Below are positions 40,898 to 50,243 of a stretch of DNA of 64,000 nucleotides, in pieces. The stretch's first letter is position 1. The number at the start of each line of letters is the position of its first letter. The notes under the pieces were generated by a model. It had not been told where the DNA came from and ran no database searches. It worked only from the letters and a program-made list of their open reading frames with translations. This stretch comes from JBBARC01 sp040400005 (GTDB lineage Bacteria > Pseudomonadota > Alphaproteobacteria > Acetobacterales > Acetobacteraceae), in NCBI GenBank assembly GCA_040400005.1, contig JBBARC010000008.1, positions 1 through 64,000 of the forward strand, written 5' to 3'. The translations under genes and the position numbers were made by a program.

Positions 40898-42418
40898 ATG
40901 AACATCGCAACCTTGCTGGAAATGGCAGCCGACACGCTGCCCGACCGTATCGCCATCACCAATGGCGAAACCGCGCTGGATTTTGCCGGCGTGCTCGCGG
41001 CATCGCGCGCCGCGGCCGCTATGTTCACGGCCCGCGATGTGGCGCATGTGGCCTATCTGGATATCAACACGCCAGCCGCACCGGTCGCACTTTTTGGCGC
41101 AGCGTTGGCCGACAAGCCCTACGTGCCGTTAAATTACCGCCTGACGCCAACCGAATTGCAGGCGTTGCTGGAACGCATCTCACCGGCCTTGCTCATTGTC
41201 GGTGATACCTATCGTGCACCGTTGGTGTTGCCCGCCGGCATAACGGCGATTGGCACCAGTGCGTTTTTCGATGCGTGCACCGCCGATAACGCTGCCCGCG
41301 TGGAAACTGCCGCCAACGACGACGATCAAGCGATCGCAGTGCAATTATTTACCAGCGGCACCACCGGCCAACCCAAAGCGGCCCTGCTGCGCCACGGTAA
41401 TTTGTCGGCCTACATTTTGGGCACGGTCGAATTTGCCGCCGCCGACGATGATGATGCAACCCTGATCTCGGTGCCGCCGTACCACATCGCCGGCATTTCC
41501 GCCGTGCTCAGCTCGATCTATGCCGGCCGGCGGATGGTGCAACTGCCCAATTTCGATGCAGCCACCTGGCTTGCCGTGGTGCACGGTCAGGCTGTTTCAA
41601 ACGTTTTCGTGGTGCCAACCATGCTTGCCCGCATTATTGAACATATCGAGCAAACCGGTGCGCCGCCGCATTTGCCGCATCTGCGCGCCATTGCCTACGG
41701 TGGCGGTAAAATGCCGGCCCAAATCATTGCTCGCGCCATCGACCTTTTCCCGTCAGTCGATTTTACCAATGCCTATGGTTTGACCGAAACCAGCTCCACC
41801 ATCGCCCTGCTCGGCCCCGATGATCATCGTGATGCTGCTGCCAGCACCGATCCGATCATTCAGCGCCGATTATTCTCGGTTGGCCGCGCGCTACCAACGG
41901 TTGAAATTGAAATCCGTGATGAGGCCGGCCTAGTGCTCGGGCCAGAGGATGCTGGCCTAGTCTTTGTGCGCGGCGAACAGGTGGCCGGCGAATACCGCGA
42001 CCAAGGCAGCTTGCGCGATGGGGGTGGCTGGTTCGCCACCCGCGATCGGGGGTTTCTCGACCACGAAGGATTTCTGTTCCTCGATGGCCGCGCCGACGAT
42101 GTGATTGTACGCGGCGGTGAAAACATCTCACCCGGCGAGATCGAGGATGTTTTGCTGTCCCACCCTGCGGTTGCTGATGCTGCGGCAGTGGCCATCCCCG
42201 ATACCGATTGGGGCGAAGCTGTGGGTGCTGCCATCGTGTTTCATCCCAACGCAACCGCCACACGCGCAGATCTGCAAGATTTGGTGCGTGTCCGCTTGCG
42301 GTCGTCGCGTGTGCCCGGCGATTTGCGGATGTTTGATGTGTTTCCCTACAACGAAACCGGCAAACTTTTGCGGCGTGTTATCCGCGATCAGTTTTCGGCC
42401 CGCCCAACTATCACCTGA
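40898..42418 (+). CDS. Acyl-CoA ligase (AMP-binding, ANL superfamily)
   Basis: A 506-residue ANL ligase. The P-loop is QLFTSGTTGQPKAALLRHG (about 150-168), the adenine motif is NAYGLTETSST (about 290-300), the ATP-ribose Asp lies in LDGRADDVIVRGGENISPGEIEDVLLSHPAV (about 393-424), and the C-terminal Lys in YNETGKLLRRVI. ATG at 40898 was chosen over the longer frame from 40832. It overlaps the next CoA-transferase by one base. It would convert a carboxylic acid into its CoA thioester. Confidence 0.92.
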   Translation: MNIATLLEMAADTLPDRIAITNGETALDFAGVLAASRAAAAMFTARDVAHVAYLDINTPAAPVALFGAALADKPYVPLNYRLTPTELQALLERISPALLIVGDTYRAPLVLPAGITAIGTSAFFDACTADNAARVETAANDDDQAIAVQLFTSGTTGQPKAALLRHGNLSAYILGTVEFAAADDDDATLISVPPYHIAGISAVLSSIYAGRRMVQLPNFDAATWLAVVHGQAVSNVFVVPTMLARIIEHIEQTGAPPHLPHLRAIAYGGGKMPAQIIARAIDLFPSVDFTNAYGLTETSSTIALLGPDDHRDAAASTDPIIQRRLFSVGRALPTVEIEIRDEAGLVLGPEDAGLVFVRGEQVAGEYRDQGSLRDGGGWFATRDRGFLDHEGFLFLDGRADDVIVRGGENISPGEIEDVLLSHPAVADAAAVAIPDTDWGEAVGAAIVFHPNATATRADLQDLVRVRLRSSRVPGDLRMFDVFPYNETGKLLRRVIRDQFSARPTIT

Positions 42419-43773
42419 TGCGCACATCATTGCCGCAAACATCGCATGCGGTAGTTTACGCGGCCGGGCTTTTACACGATCTCAATGCCGCGCATTTGAT
42501 CGCGCATTTGCCTGCACAATCCGACCATCCCGCCATCGCCTGGGCGCGTGCAGGGTTACCCCAGGTGTGCGGGTTTGCCGATTCTCCCGCCCTCATCTGC
42601 CCGGCCCCTATCGCCAGCCACGCTGATGGCGCAATTTTCGCGTTAAACGCACTCGCCGTATCTGCCCAAATCGGCATTCCGCATTCTGGTGCGGTGTTAC
42701 TTGGCGAACGTGCACGCTTGCTGAAACTCTCCCGTCAGGGTCGTATTTCTGCTGGTGGCGCCTGCCATCTTCTGCCCACAGCAAATGGCTGGCTCGCCGC
42801 CAACCTGCCGCGGCAAGAGGATATCGCGGCTTTGCCCGCCTTGCTTGAGGACGATACCGCCACCGATCTTGCTGCTGCAGCCAGTATTATGCGCAGTCGT
42901 GATCGCGATGATCTGATCGAACGCGCGCGCTTGCTCGGCCTTGCGATCGCCCCCGATCCTGCATCGCCGCCAGCACACGCGCCGTGGTTCACCCGAAAAC
43001 TCTGTGGCCCGATCAGCGCCCCCACCACCGCGGCACCCCGCGTTGTTGACCTTTCATCGCTGTGGGCCGGGCCACTTGCCGGCCAGTTGCTTAGCCAATT
43101 AGGCGCCGACGTGATAAAAGTTGAAAGCACCCAGCGCCCCGATGGCGCGCGGGCCGGCAATGCGGCATTTTTCGATCGGCTGAATGGCAGTAAATCTAGC
43201 GTTACCCTAGATCTTTCCAGCCACACCGGCCGCCAGAAGTTGCGTGCGCTGATCCACTCCGCCGACATTGTCATTGAAAGTGCTCGGCCTCGCGCGTTGC
43301 GCCAGATGGGTATTGTGGCGGAAGATATGGTGGCGCAGCGCCCCGGGCTCACCTGGGTTGCTATTTCAGGTTACGGCCGGGCTGAAGGGTTAGAAAATGC
43401 ACCGGCCTTTGGTGATGATGCGGCAGTGGCGGCCGGGCTTACCCGCTTATTGCGATTAACCCATGCCCGCCGCTTTTTCGGCGGTGATGCCATCGGTGAT
43501 CCCTTAACCGGCATGCACGCCGCGGCCGCGGCCTGGGCCAGTTGGCAGCAGGGCGGTGGTACGCTGATAACCCTGGCACTGGCCGATGTCACCGCCCACG
43601 CCATTGGCGACGCGGCCTATCGCGCCCCCGCAGCGTTGCGCCAAACGGCAAAAAAATGGCGCATGATCGCCGATGTCACCAGCAAACTTTATGATCTGCC
43701 GCAGGCGGCCATGGCCCGGCCAAACGGCGGCGATACCACCCGCATCCTGCAAAACTTAAAAATCGCGTGCTGA
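42418..43773 (+). CDS. CoA-transferase family III-like protein, catalytic Asp not evident
   Basis: A 451-residue protein. The conserved CaiB/BaiF part begins only at about 197 (RVVDLSSLWAGPLAGQLLSQLGADVIKVES), with NGSKSSVTLDLSSHTGRQ and GLTWVAISGYG later. The first ~190 residues look like a degenerate remnant of another such domain. Where family members have G-x-G-x-x-V-D-x-S, this one reads QGGGTLITLALAD, so the Asp that forms the acyl-enzyme is not seen. It may therefore need a partner or have another function. It overlaps the ligase by one base and the amidohydrolase by seven. Confidence 0.8.
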   Translation: MRTSLPQTSHAVVYAAGLLHDLNAAHLIAHLPAQSDHPAIAWARAGLPQVCGFADSPALICPAPIASHADGAIFALNALAVSAQIGIPHSGAVLLGERARLLKLSRQGRISAGGACHLLPTANGWLAANLPRQEDIAALPALLEDDTATDLAAAASIMRSRDRDDLIERARLLGLAIAPDPASPPAHAPWFTRKLCGPISAPTTAAPRVVDLSSLWAGPLAGQLLSQLGADVIKVESTQRPDGARAGNAAFFDRLNGSKSSVTLDLSSHTGRQKLRALIHSADIVIESARPRALRQMGIVAEDMVAQRPGLTWVAISGYGRAEGLENAPAFGDDAAVAAGLTRLLRLTHARRFFGGDAIGDPLTGMHAAAAAWASWQQGGGTLITLALADVTAHAIGDAAYRAPAALRQTAKKWRMIADVTSKLYDLPQAAMARPNGGDTTRILQNLKIAC

Positions 43774-45146
43774 TCACCAACGCCGAACTTGATGGTGGCC
43801 TGATCACCAATGTGCGGTTGGCCGGTGATCATATTGCTGATATCGCACCCAACTTACAGCCCAACCCCGGCGAGCCAATACTGAATGCCGCGCGCCATGC
43901 GGTGCTGCCTGGGCTGCACGATCACCACATCCATCTTTATGCTACGGCCGCTGCAAAATCTTCCGTCGCCTGCGGCCCGCCGCACGATGCAACCACGTTG
44001 CGCGCCGCCTTGCGTGTAGCCCCCGGCAATAGCTGGGTGCGCGGGGTTGGTTATCACCACACGGTCGCCGGCGATATCGATCGGCATTGGATCGATCACG
44101 CCCAACCCAACCGCCCGGTGCGCATCCAACACCGCACCGGCCGTTTGTGGATTTTTAACAGCGCCGCCCTCGATGCCCTTCGTCTCGCCGGCGGTGATGC
44201 GGCCCGGTTCGAACAGCTTGGCGGGCGGTTTACCGGGCGGTTATATGATGGCGATGCCTGGCTTGCCGCGCGTTTGGCGGCAAGTCCGCCCAACCTTGCC
44301 GATGTCAGCCGCGCGTTAGCGGCCCACGGCGTCACCGCGCTTACCGATGCCTCGCCCGGCAACGATGCCGCCACCGCCAAGCAATTTTACGATGCCCAGC
44401 AAGCCGGCGATTTGCTGCAAGATATTTACCTCATGGGCCGCATCGGCGCCGGCGGTATTACCACCCAAACTTTCGTGGCCGCGCTGGCGGCAAAACTGCA
44501 TCTGCACGACAATGCCTTGCCCGACCCCGATGACATCATCGCCCTTACCCAGGCGGCCCACGCGCAAAATCTGGGCTTGGCCGTGCATGTGGTCACCGAG
44601 GCCGATCTGGTGTTTACCCTGGCGATTTTAGAAGCAGCCGGCAGCCACCCCGCCGACCGCATTGAACACGCGTCACTGGTGCCGGATCATCTTTTGCCAC
44701 GCATTGCCGATCTCGGCATCACTATTGTCACCCAACCCCATTTCATTGCCGAACGTGGTGATGCCTATCACCTGGCCTTCCCCGGCCCCGAACGAGAAAT
44801 GCTATACCGGGGCGCCAGTTTTTTGCAGCATGGGATCGCTTTAGGTGGTGGCAGCGATTCCCCTTACGGCGCCATCAACCCGTGGGCATCGATGCAGGCG
44901 TCGATCAATCGGCGTAGCCTGCATGGCATAGTTTTGGGTGCGGCAGAAGCACTTTCCCCCGAACAAGCCTTGGCACTTTATACAACCCCGGCATCGGCGC
45001 CGGGCGGCGCCCCGCGGCGGATCGCAGTCGGCGGCAAAGCCGATCTGTGTATTTTAGATCGCAGCTGGGTTAGCGCCCGGCAAAATCTCGGTGATGTGCG
45101 GGTGGTGGCGTGTTTTGCCAGCGGCCGCTTGATCTATTCAAGCTAA
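43767..45146 (+). CDS. Amidohydrolase family protein (YtcJ-like)
   Basis: A 459-residue metal-dependent hydrolase. The first metal motif is LPGLHDHHIHLYA (about 48-60), His ligands are in LGLAVHVVTE and DRIEHASLV (about 268-300), and the late Asp is in LGGGSDSPYGAINPWASMQ (about 356-374), as in YtcJ-type amidohydrolases. It starts at GTG 43767 inside the end of the CoA-transferase gene. It could open a cyclic amide or, as an odd member, a lactone or enol ring. Convergent with the DUF6285 gene; the two stop codons overlap. Confidence 0.85.
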   Translation: MLITNAELDGGLITNVRLAGDHIADIAPNLQPNPGEPILNAARHAVLPGLHDHHIHLYATAAAKSSVACGPPHDATTLRAALRVAPGNSWVRGVGYHHTVAGDIDRHWIDHAQPNRPVRIQHRTGRLWIFNSAALDALRLAGGDAARFEQLGGRFTGRLYDGDAWLAARLAASPPNLADVSRALAAHGVTALTDASPGNDAATAKQFYDAQQAGDLLQDIYLMGRIGAGGITTQTFVAALAAKLHLHDNALPDPDDIIALTQAAHAQNLGLAVHVVTEADLVFTLAILEAAGSHPADRIEHASLVPDHLLPRIADLGITIVTQPHFIAERGDAYHLAFPGPEREMLYRGASFLQHGIALGGGSDSPYGAINPWASMQASINRRSLHGIVLGAAEALSPEQALALYTTPASAPGGAPRRIAVGGKADLCILDRSWVSARQNLGDVRVVACFASGRLIYSS

Positions 45147-45541
45147 ACCGATTGGGCGTCACCAGCCGTTATATACTCCGGCCGCACCACAGAAGCACGG
45201 GCACGCGCTATATCCAGCAACCCGGCCAAAACCTGATCAGAAGTATCATCTAGCGCGCCGCTGCGGATCGCGTCGGCCAAAGCCGCGGTGTTGAGGTTTT
45301 CTTGCGTCTGCCCGCCCATCAGCGCCGCCAAGGCGCCAGCCCCGGGTGGCGCTGCAACCCCCGCCCATTCACGCCGCACAATATCCAGCAAATACACAGA
45401 AACCTGCGCATGATAGCGTCGCTCACCGGTCAATTCCGGCACCAGCGCGCGCAGAAAATCGGCAACGCTGCCCAAAAGATCATGGGCGTCGGGCATATCC
45501 TGACCGGCAATACCCGGCCCAATTGCCGCCGTATCAGTCAT
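45143..45541 (-). CDS. DUF6285-like protein
   Basis: A 132-residue helical protein: DAHDLLGSVADFLRALVPELTGERRYHAQVSVYLLDIVRREW, then LAALM and ADAIRSGALDD. DUF6285 proteins are usually encoded next to ACAD10/11-type phosphotransferases, as here (overlap of 8 nt with the upstream gene). The joint role is unknown; it may be a partner of the kinase. Confidence 0.78.
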   Translation of the reverse strand: MTDTAAIGPGIAGQDMPDAHDLLGSVADFLRALVPELTGERRYHAQVSVYLLDIVRREWAGVAAPPGAGALAALMGGQTQENLNTAALADAIRSGALDDTSDQVLAGLLDIARARASVVRPEYITAGDAQSV

Positions 45542-46538
45542 ATTGCCCCGCAATGGTCATCAGCAAATCATGTTCTATCAGGCAGGCATTGCGCCCGCAG
45601 GCAGCATACACAACGCCACGCCTGCCCTGGTGCACGTGGCCAAAGGCCTGCATTACGTTTAACACCGCCCAACGCGCCAAGCCAAAAATCTCCCAGTAGC
45701 GCACCGTATCTTCATCCACCGCCACACCGCCAGCGGTGCGGTAATCCGCGATCAACTGGCTACGGGTCGCCAAGCCGGCAAAGTGGTTTTGCACCGCGCC
45801 AAAGCGCCAGGCCCGCGTGCACGCCCAGCCCAAATCCTCCGCCGGGTCACCCAAATGTGCACATTCCCAATCCAGCAACGCGCGCAACCCGCCCGGCCCC
45901 ACCATCACATTGCCCAGCCGAAAATCACCATGCAGCACCACATGCGGCGCTGGCGTGGCCGGCCGGTGGCGTTCAAGCCAACGTAGGCCAAATTCAATCG
46001 CCGGGTGCGGTTCGCCATAAAAATCCAAAGCCGCGCGCAAACCGGCCAGCGCATCATCACTGGTTGGGTACTGTGCCAGTTCCGGCGCAAGGGCTGCCGG
46101 GATCGCGTGCAGCTGCGCCAGGCTCGCGGCTAATTGCGCCGCCAGCACACCGCGCGCCGCGGCAAAATCAGCACTTTGTAATATCCGCCGCGGCAAGGTT
46201 TCGCCGGCGGCGAATTCACACACAAACCCTTCGCCTAAAGCATCCTGCGGATCAAAACAAAACACCGGCAGCGGCACCGCAATGCCGCGCGATGCGGCCA
46301 GCGCCATGATAGAAAACTGGTGCTGTGCGCTAATAAACGGGCTGCCGGGTTCCACAAACGTGGTTTGCCGCGAAACCAGGCGCCGTATTTCACCACCGCC
46401 GACCGCATCAAAAATCACCGTGCGGTTAGACCCGCCCAGCGTCGGCACGTTTACAATCTCGATGCCAACATCCGGCCCCAGCCTGCGCCGCACCGCCGCC
46501 AGCATGGCATCGTGCCAAGCCGGGTCTATAACGGCCAT
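45534..46538 (-). CDS. Phosphotransferase (APH family, ACAD10/11 N-domain-like)
   Basis: A 334-residue kinase-like protein. The phosphate-transfer motif is VVLHGDFRLGNVMV (about 199-212, Asp and Asn of the Brenner motif), and the metal Asp is in ALLDWECAHLGDPAEDLGW (about 219-238). The start has a Gly-x-S-N-R-T loop (GGSNRTVIFD). Such proteins act on small hydroxyl compounds, including hydroxyacyl-CoA in the ACAD10/11 system. It overlaps the DUF6285 gene and the following DUF7064-like gene, giving a minus-strand operon that begins at 49255. Confidence 0.88.
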   Translation of the reverse strand: MAVIDPAWHDAMLAAVRRRLGPDVGIEIVNVPTLGGSNRTVIFDAVGGGEIRRLVSRQTTFVEPGSPFISAQHQFSIMALAASRGIAVPLPVFCFDPQDALGEGFVCEFAAGETLPRRILQSADFAAARGVLAAQLAASLAQLHAIPAALAPELAQYPTSDDALAGLRAALDFYGEPHPAIEFGLRWLERHRPATPAPHVVLHGDFRLGNVMVGPGGLRALLDWECAHLGDPAEDLGWACTRAWRFGAVQNHFAGLATRSQLIADYRTAGGVAVDEDTVRYWEIFGLARWAVLNVMQAFGHVHQGRRGVVYAACGRNACLIEHDLLMTIAGQYD

Positions 46539-47533
46539 CCTATCGGCTCGCCGTTTTCAATGCGTTCAATATACTCGCTCATGCCAAAGGCGCGTGCGCC
46601 ATCCCAGGTGAATTCAGTGATCGCTTCAGCAATGCGTGACTGCAGCACAATATCACCAATTTTGCGGCGGTTGCGCAAAGGTGCCACCTGCAGCACCCGC
46701 GCGGTAATAATGGCGGTGCGGTTTGCCGTGCGCGCGGTGATGCGCATGGCGCGGGGGTCTTTGGCGTCGGTCCAGTCAGTAAAAGTATCGAGGTCCAAAA
46801 TCTCCTCATAGGCGCCATCAACCAGCAGCGCACCGGATCGAAACGCGCGGCCATCGGGCCCGGCGCGTTTTAACAGCATAATGCCGCGCCCATCGGCAAA
46901 GCTTGCCAAATACAACCGGTACCAAACGATGGTGGTCCAAAACCGTGGCCCCCATGAATGATCGCGCCAGCCATACCCATCAATCGGAAAAACCTGCCCG
47001 CCGATCGCAATCTCACCCTGCACCCTTGTATGCTGGTTAAAATGCCCGAGTGAAAAATTACGCCCATACATCGTCAGCACATCATCGCGCGCCGGCACCC
47101 CGCCATGGGCCGGCGCCATGCCGGTTTGGCGCCAACTAACGCGCCCCGGCGCACGCGCCGCCACGGCAAACATATGGGCCGGGTTGCGCAGCAAATTAGG
47201 ATCATCCAGCAGCAAAAACTCACCGGCGTAGGTCATCTCGATCGCGCGCAGCGGCTCGTGCACGGCAACGCTCAGCCCGCCTGCATCAAAGCAATCATTC
47301 GATGTAATCGCCGGGCGCTGAAATTGGCAGGCAATGCGGCCATCGGGCAGGTATAGACACACCGAAAGTTCGGCATAGCCTTCGTTCACCCGGTTACCGA
47401 TGCGCATCCAGCCGCCCGTGCCGGTTTTGGCGTCAAACCCGTTGCTATAAACGCTTTCGTTAAAATTACTCTCCGGCGTTGGCGTATGGGTAAATTCATC
47501 CTGCGCCACCAGCAAAAAATCAATATCACTCAT
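46526..47533 (-). CDS. DUF7064/DUF7065-like protein (beta-rich, AttH-like)
   Basis: A 335-residue protein of unknown role. The sequence NFNESVYSNGFDAKTGTGGWMRIGNRVNEGYAELSVCLYLPDG near the start and DGYGWRDHSWGPRFW (about 200-214) mark a family of large beta-barrel proteins related to AttH/hydroxyneurosporene synthase and found in steroid- and terpenoid-degrading bacteria (from memory, DUF7064/7065). No signal peptide. The ATG at 47533 is preferred. It lies between an SDR and the phosphotransferase, overlapping the latter by 13 nt. Confidence 0.75.
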   Translation of the reverse strand: MSDIDFLLVAQDEFTHTPTPESNFNESVYSNGFDAKTGTGGWMRIGNRVNEGYAELSVCLYLPDGRIACQFQRPAITSNDCFDAGGLSVAVHEPLRAIEMTYAGEFLLLDDPNLLRNPAHMFAVAARAPGRVSWRQTGMAPAHGGVPARDDVLTMYGRNFSLGHFNQHTRVQGEIAIGGQVFPIDGYGWRDHSWGPRFWTTIVWYRLYLASFADGRGIMLLKRAGPDGRAFRSGALLVDGAYEEILDLDTFTDWTDAKDPRAMRITARTANRTAIITARVLQVAPLRNRRKIGDIVLQSRIAEAITEFTWDGARAFGMSEYIERIENGEPIGWPL

Positions 47534-47540
47534 GCCCAAA

Positions 47541-48401
47541 TTACTCCGGCCGGGCGAGCGTGCGTGCATCGCCCAGTATGGTTACGCCATCTACGCCATG
47601 CAGCGGCGATTGGGTCATGCGCAACACCTCGCGGCTGCACGCAATCACCCCGCTAAAGCGGCCGGCCACCAAAATGGCCGCGGCCTCCGCCATCATCTCC
47701 ACCCCTTCAATCCACTCAGGGTGGGCGTCCATGCTCATCCGCGCCGCCATTTCGGCATTTTCCGACAGGGCAATTCGGTAGGGCAAAATCACATTCGCGG
47801 TCACCCCCGTGCCATGCAATTCGGCGGCAAGGGCGGCGGTTGCGCGCTCCAGCGCAATTTTAGATGCACCATAGGCAGTCAGCATGTGAATGAATTTGGC
47901 CGACCCTGGATACGGTATGGCCGGCGTTCGCGCGGTCTCGCTGCTGATATTCACAATCCGCCCCCAGCCCGTTGCCACCATGGCCGGCACCGCCTGCTGT
48001 ATCAGATCAAACGCTGCATGCAGGTTCACCTCAAACGCCAAATGCCGGTCATCGTAAGATATCCGGCTGGGTGGCGCATAACCGCCAACGCTTGCCGCAT
48101 TATTGATAAGGATATCGATAGACCCAAAAACATCGGCCGCGCGTGCAATTAAATTTTCGCGCGCGCCGACATTAGCCAGATCCGCCAATAGCGGTGCTGC
48201 ACGGCCACCAGCCCCGCGGATAACATCACACGTCGCCCCAACACCCTCGGCGGAGCGGCCAGACCCGCACGCAATAATGCTAGCACCTTCGGCGGCCAGG
48301 CGCCGCGCAATCGCGCGGCCTATCCCTTGAGTGGCCCCGGTCACCAGCGCCACCCGCCCGGCCAATGGTTTTTCCGCCGGCCTGGTTGTGTTGCTACTCA
48401 T
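47541..48401 (-). CDS. SDR family oxidoreductase
   Basis: A 286-residue SDR. TGATQGIGRA (about 21-30), NNAA (about 100-103), ISSETART and YGASK (about 181-185) are the classical elements. Between the catalytic Ser and Tyr there is an extra stretch PAIPYPGSAKFIHMLT, and the C-terminus has EGVEMMAEAAAILVAG with REVLRMTQSPLHGVDGVTILG instead of the usual SDR ending. Both features are shared with the next SDR (48398-49255), of which it is a paralogue. Overlaps it by four bases (ATGA). Confidence 0.9.
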   Translation of the reverse strand: MSSNTTRPAEKPLAGRVALVTGATQGIGRAIARRLAAEGASIIACGSGRSAEGVGATCDVIRGAGGRAAPLLADLANVGARENLIARAADVFGSIDILINNAASVGGYAPPSRISYDDRHLAFEVNLHAAFDLIQQAVPAMVATGWGRIVNISSETARTPAIPYPGSAKFIHMLTAYGASKIALERATAALAAELHGTGVTANVILPYRIALSENAEMAARMSMDAHPEWIEGVEMMAEAAAILVAGRFSGVIACSREVLRMTQSPLHGVDGVTILGDARTLARPE

Positions 48402-49255
48402 GCAGATATCGCCAGCAATGCCGCCAAATCTGGCACGCTGCGCGATGTGCCGATAATCGTCACCCCATCTAACGCATGCAGCGGCTGCTGGTGGCGGCGC
48501 AGCACATCGCGGCTGCTACCCACATACCCGGTTTGGCTGCCAGCGATCAAAACATAAGCCGCTTCCGCCATCATCTCGACGCCTTCCGCCATTTCAGGCT
48601 GGCGTTGCAAGGCCGCAATCGCCGCCGCCGAATTGGCGCCGGTAACGCACACCGCTGTGGGGTGCACCTGGTTTACCGTCACACCACTACAATCGAGCTC
48701 GGCCGCCAGCCCTTCGGTAAAGCGCGCCAGCGCCGCTTTGGCAGCGCCATACAACCCCACCCCATGCACAAAATGCGCGGGCCCAGGGTAAGGTATGCTG
48801 GGCTGTGCCATGCTGGCACTGCCAATGTTAAGAATGCGGCCAAACCTACGCGCAGCCATGCCCGGCAGTGCCTGCTGCATAAGATCCACCGGCGCATGCA
48901 GGCACACCTCAAACACCATATGCCGATCCGCAAGGCGCATGGCGCTGGGGGCTGCGTAGGTGTTGGCGGCGGCATTGTTCACCAAAATATCGATCGGCCC
49001 TAATGCCACTTCCGCCCGCGCTACCAAATCCGCGCGCGCACAGGCCTGCGATAAATCGGCAAGCACGCACTCCGCCCGCACCCCCACGCCGCGCAGGCGC
49101 GCAAGGGTTGCCGTAAGCCCGCCCTGCGCGTCCCCTGCGGCCGCCAGAACAATGTTGGCGCCGTGATGGGCCAGCCGTTCGGCAAGGGCCGCCCCAATGC
49201 CGCGCCGCCCGCCGGTGATCAAGACCGTGCGTCCAGATAAATCGGCCGTTGCCAT
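48398..49255 (-). CDS. SDR family oxidoreductase, paralogue of the preceding one
   Basis: A 285-residue SDR. TGGRRGIGAA (about 14-23), NNAA (about 93-96), NIGSASMAQPSIPYPGPAHFVHGVGLYGAAK (about 147-177) with the active Tyr and Lys, then EGVEMMAEAAYVLIAG and RDVLRRHQQPLHALDGVTIIG. The extra piece between Ser and Tyr and the C-terminal extension match its neighbour. It is the first gene of the minus-strand operon (49255 to 45143), and its promoter region contains a regulon dyad at 49339-49368. Confidence 0.9.
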   Translation of the reverse strand: MATADLSGRTVLITGGRRGIGAALAERLAHHGANIVLAAAGDAQGGLTATLARLRGVGVRAECVLADLSQACARADLVARAEVALGPIDILVNNAAANTYAAPSAMRLADRHMVFEVCLHAPVDLMQQALPGMAARRFGRILNIGSASMAQPSIPYPGPAHFVHGVGLYGAAKAALARFTEGLAAELDCSGVTVNQVHPTAVCVTGANSAAAIAALQRQPEMAEGVEMMAEAAYVLIAGSQTGYVGSSRDVLRRHQQPLHALDGVTIIGTSRSVPDLAALLAISA

Positions 49256-49338
49256 GCCTGCCTCGCCCCCCTTTTGCCCAGCATAACACGCCGCCCACCC
49301 GGTTCTGTCCATAAGCGTATGGGTGAACTTTCGGCATC

Positions 49339-49368
49339 TGCGTAGAAAATCATCCAAATTTATACGAA
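49339..49368. promoter_or_regulatory. Candidate regulon operator 2
   Basis: TGCGTA (49339-49344)-N18-TACGAA (49363-49368), one base from the ideal dyad. It lies 84 bp before the SDR (minus) and 138 bp before the EthD-like gene (plus). A second GCGTA lies at 49315-49319. Confidence 0.6.
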
Positions 49369-49505
49369 ATCGGAGATTTTTTCCGTAGGCGCTTTACCTT
49401 GCGCAGCAAACCGGCCACCATACTGCGCACCATAAATATGGGCACAAAACGGGGCAGGCTGCCGCAAAGGCACCGCCGCAAGGCTATCGCCGGGGAGGCG
49501 TTCGG

Positions 49506-50243
49506 TTGGAGAAGATCATCTACGCGCTATGGGCACCGCCCGGCGTATCGCCAGATAGCTTTGGCGAAACCCTGCTCGGCCCGGCGCGCGCCGCCCTGCA
49601 AGCGGCGGGCGCCGAGCGGCTTAAAATCAGTGTGTGCGATATCCCGCCGCCGGCCAATGATCCGTACACGCAAATGAAGCAGGATGCCCCGGCAGCGCTG
49701 GTGTCGGCCTGGTGCAACAGTGCCGCCTTCCACCGCAAACTTACCGTGCCGCTGGCCCCTTTTGCGGGCAGGCTGGCGGCTTACGCCGTGGCAGAATCAA
49801 CTATTTTGCCGCATTGCATACCACAAGCCGATGGCGTGCGCGCGCTAGGGGCCACCCAAATCGCCCTATTTGCCACCCACAAACACCTTTCGCGGGCGGC
49901 CATGTTGGATATTTGGCTGCACAGCCACAGCAATGTGGCGGTGGAAACCCAAAGTACGGTTTTCTATGCGCAGAATATCGTCACCCGCCCATTGACCGAT
50001 AACGCGCCAGCCTACGACGCCATCGTTGAAGAAACTTTCCCGATCGCCGCCCTCACCGATCGGGCGGTGTATTTCGACGCCGTCGGCGATGAAATAAAAT
50101 TGGCCGCTCACGTCGCCCGCATGGACGAAAGCTGTGCCCGCTTTATCGATTTCTCCACAATTAAACTGATGATGACCGGTGAATACCGCTTCGGCGGCTG
50201 GGCCGATTTTTCGTATGGGTGGCGCGAACATGGACCAGTCTAG
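49506..50243 (+). CDS. EthD-like dimeric alpha/beta-barrel protein
   Basis: A 245-residue protein from a TTG start, which is supported by GGGGAGG seven bases upstream. Two ferredoxin-like halves: EKIIYALWAPPGVSPDSFGETLLGPARAAL (about 2-31) and QIALFATHKHLSRAAMLDIWLHSHSNVAVETQST (about 118-151), with FWxxHs-like motif of EthD (here IWLHSHS). A late YFDAVGDEIKLAAHVARMDESC is usual for EthD-fold proteins. Such proteins act as accessory factors or isomerase-like enzymes in degradation pathways. It overlaps the sulfotransferase gene by 14 nt. Confidence 0.78.
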   Translation: MEKIIYALWAPPGVSPDSFGETLLGPARAALQAAGAERLKISVCDIPPPANDPYTQMKQDAPAALVSAWCNSAAFHRKLTVPLAPFAGRLAAYAVAESTILPHCIPQADGVRALGATQIALFATHKHLSRAAMLDIWLHSHSNVAVETQSTVFYAQNIVTRPLTDNAPAYDAIVEETFPIAALTDRAVYFDAVGDEIKLAAHVARMDESCARFIDFSTIKLMMTGEYRFGGWADFSYGWREHGPV

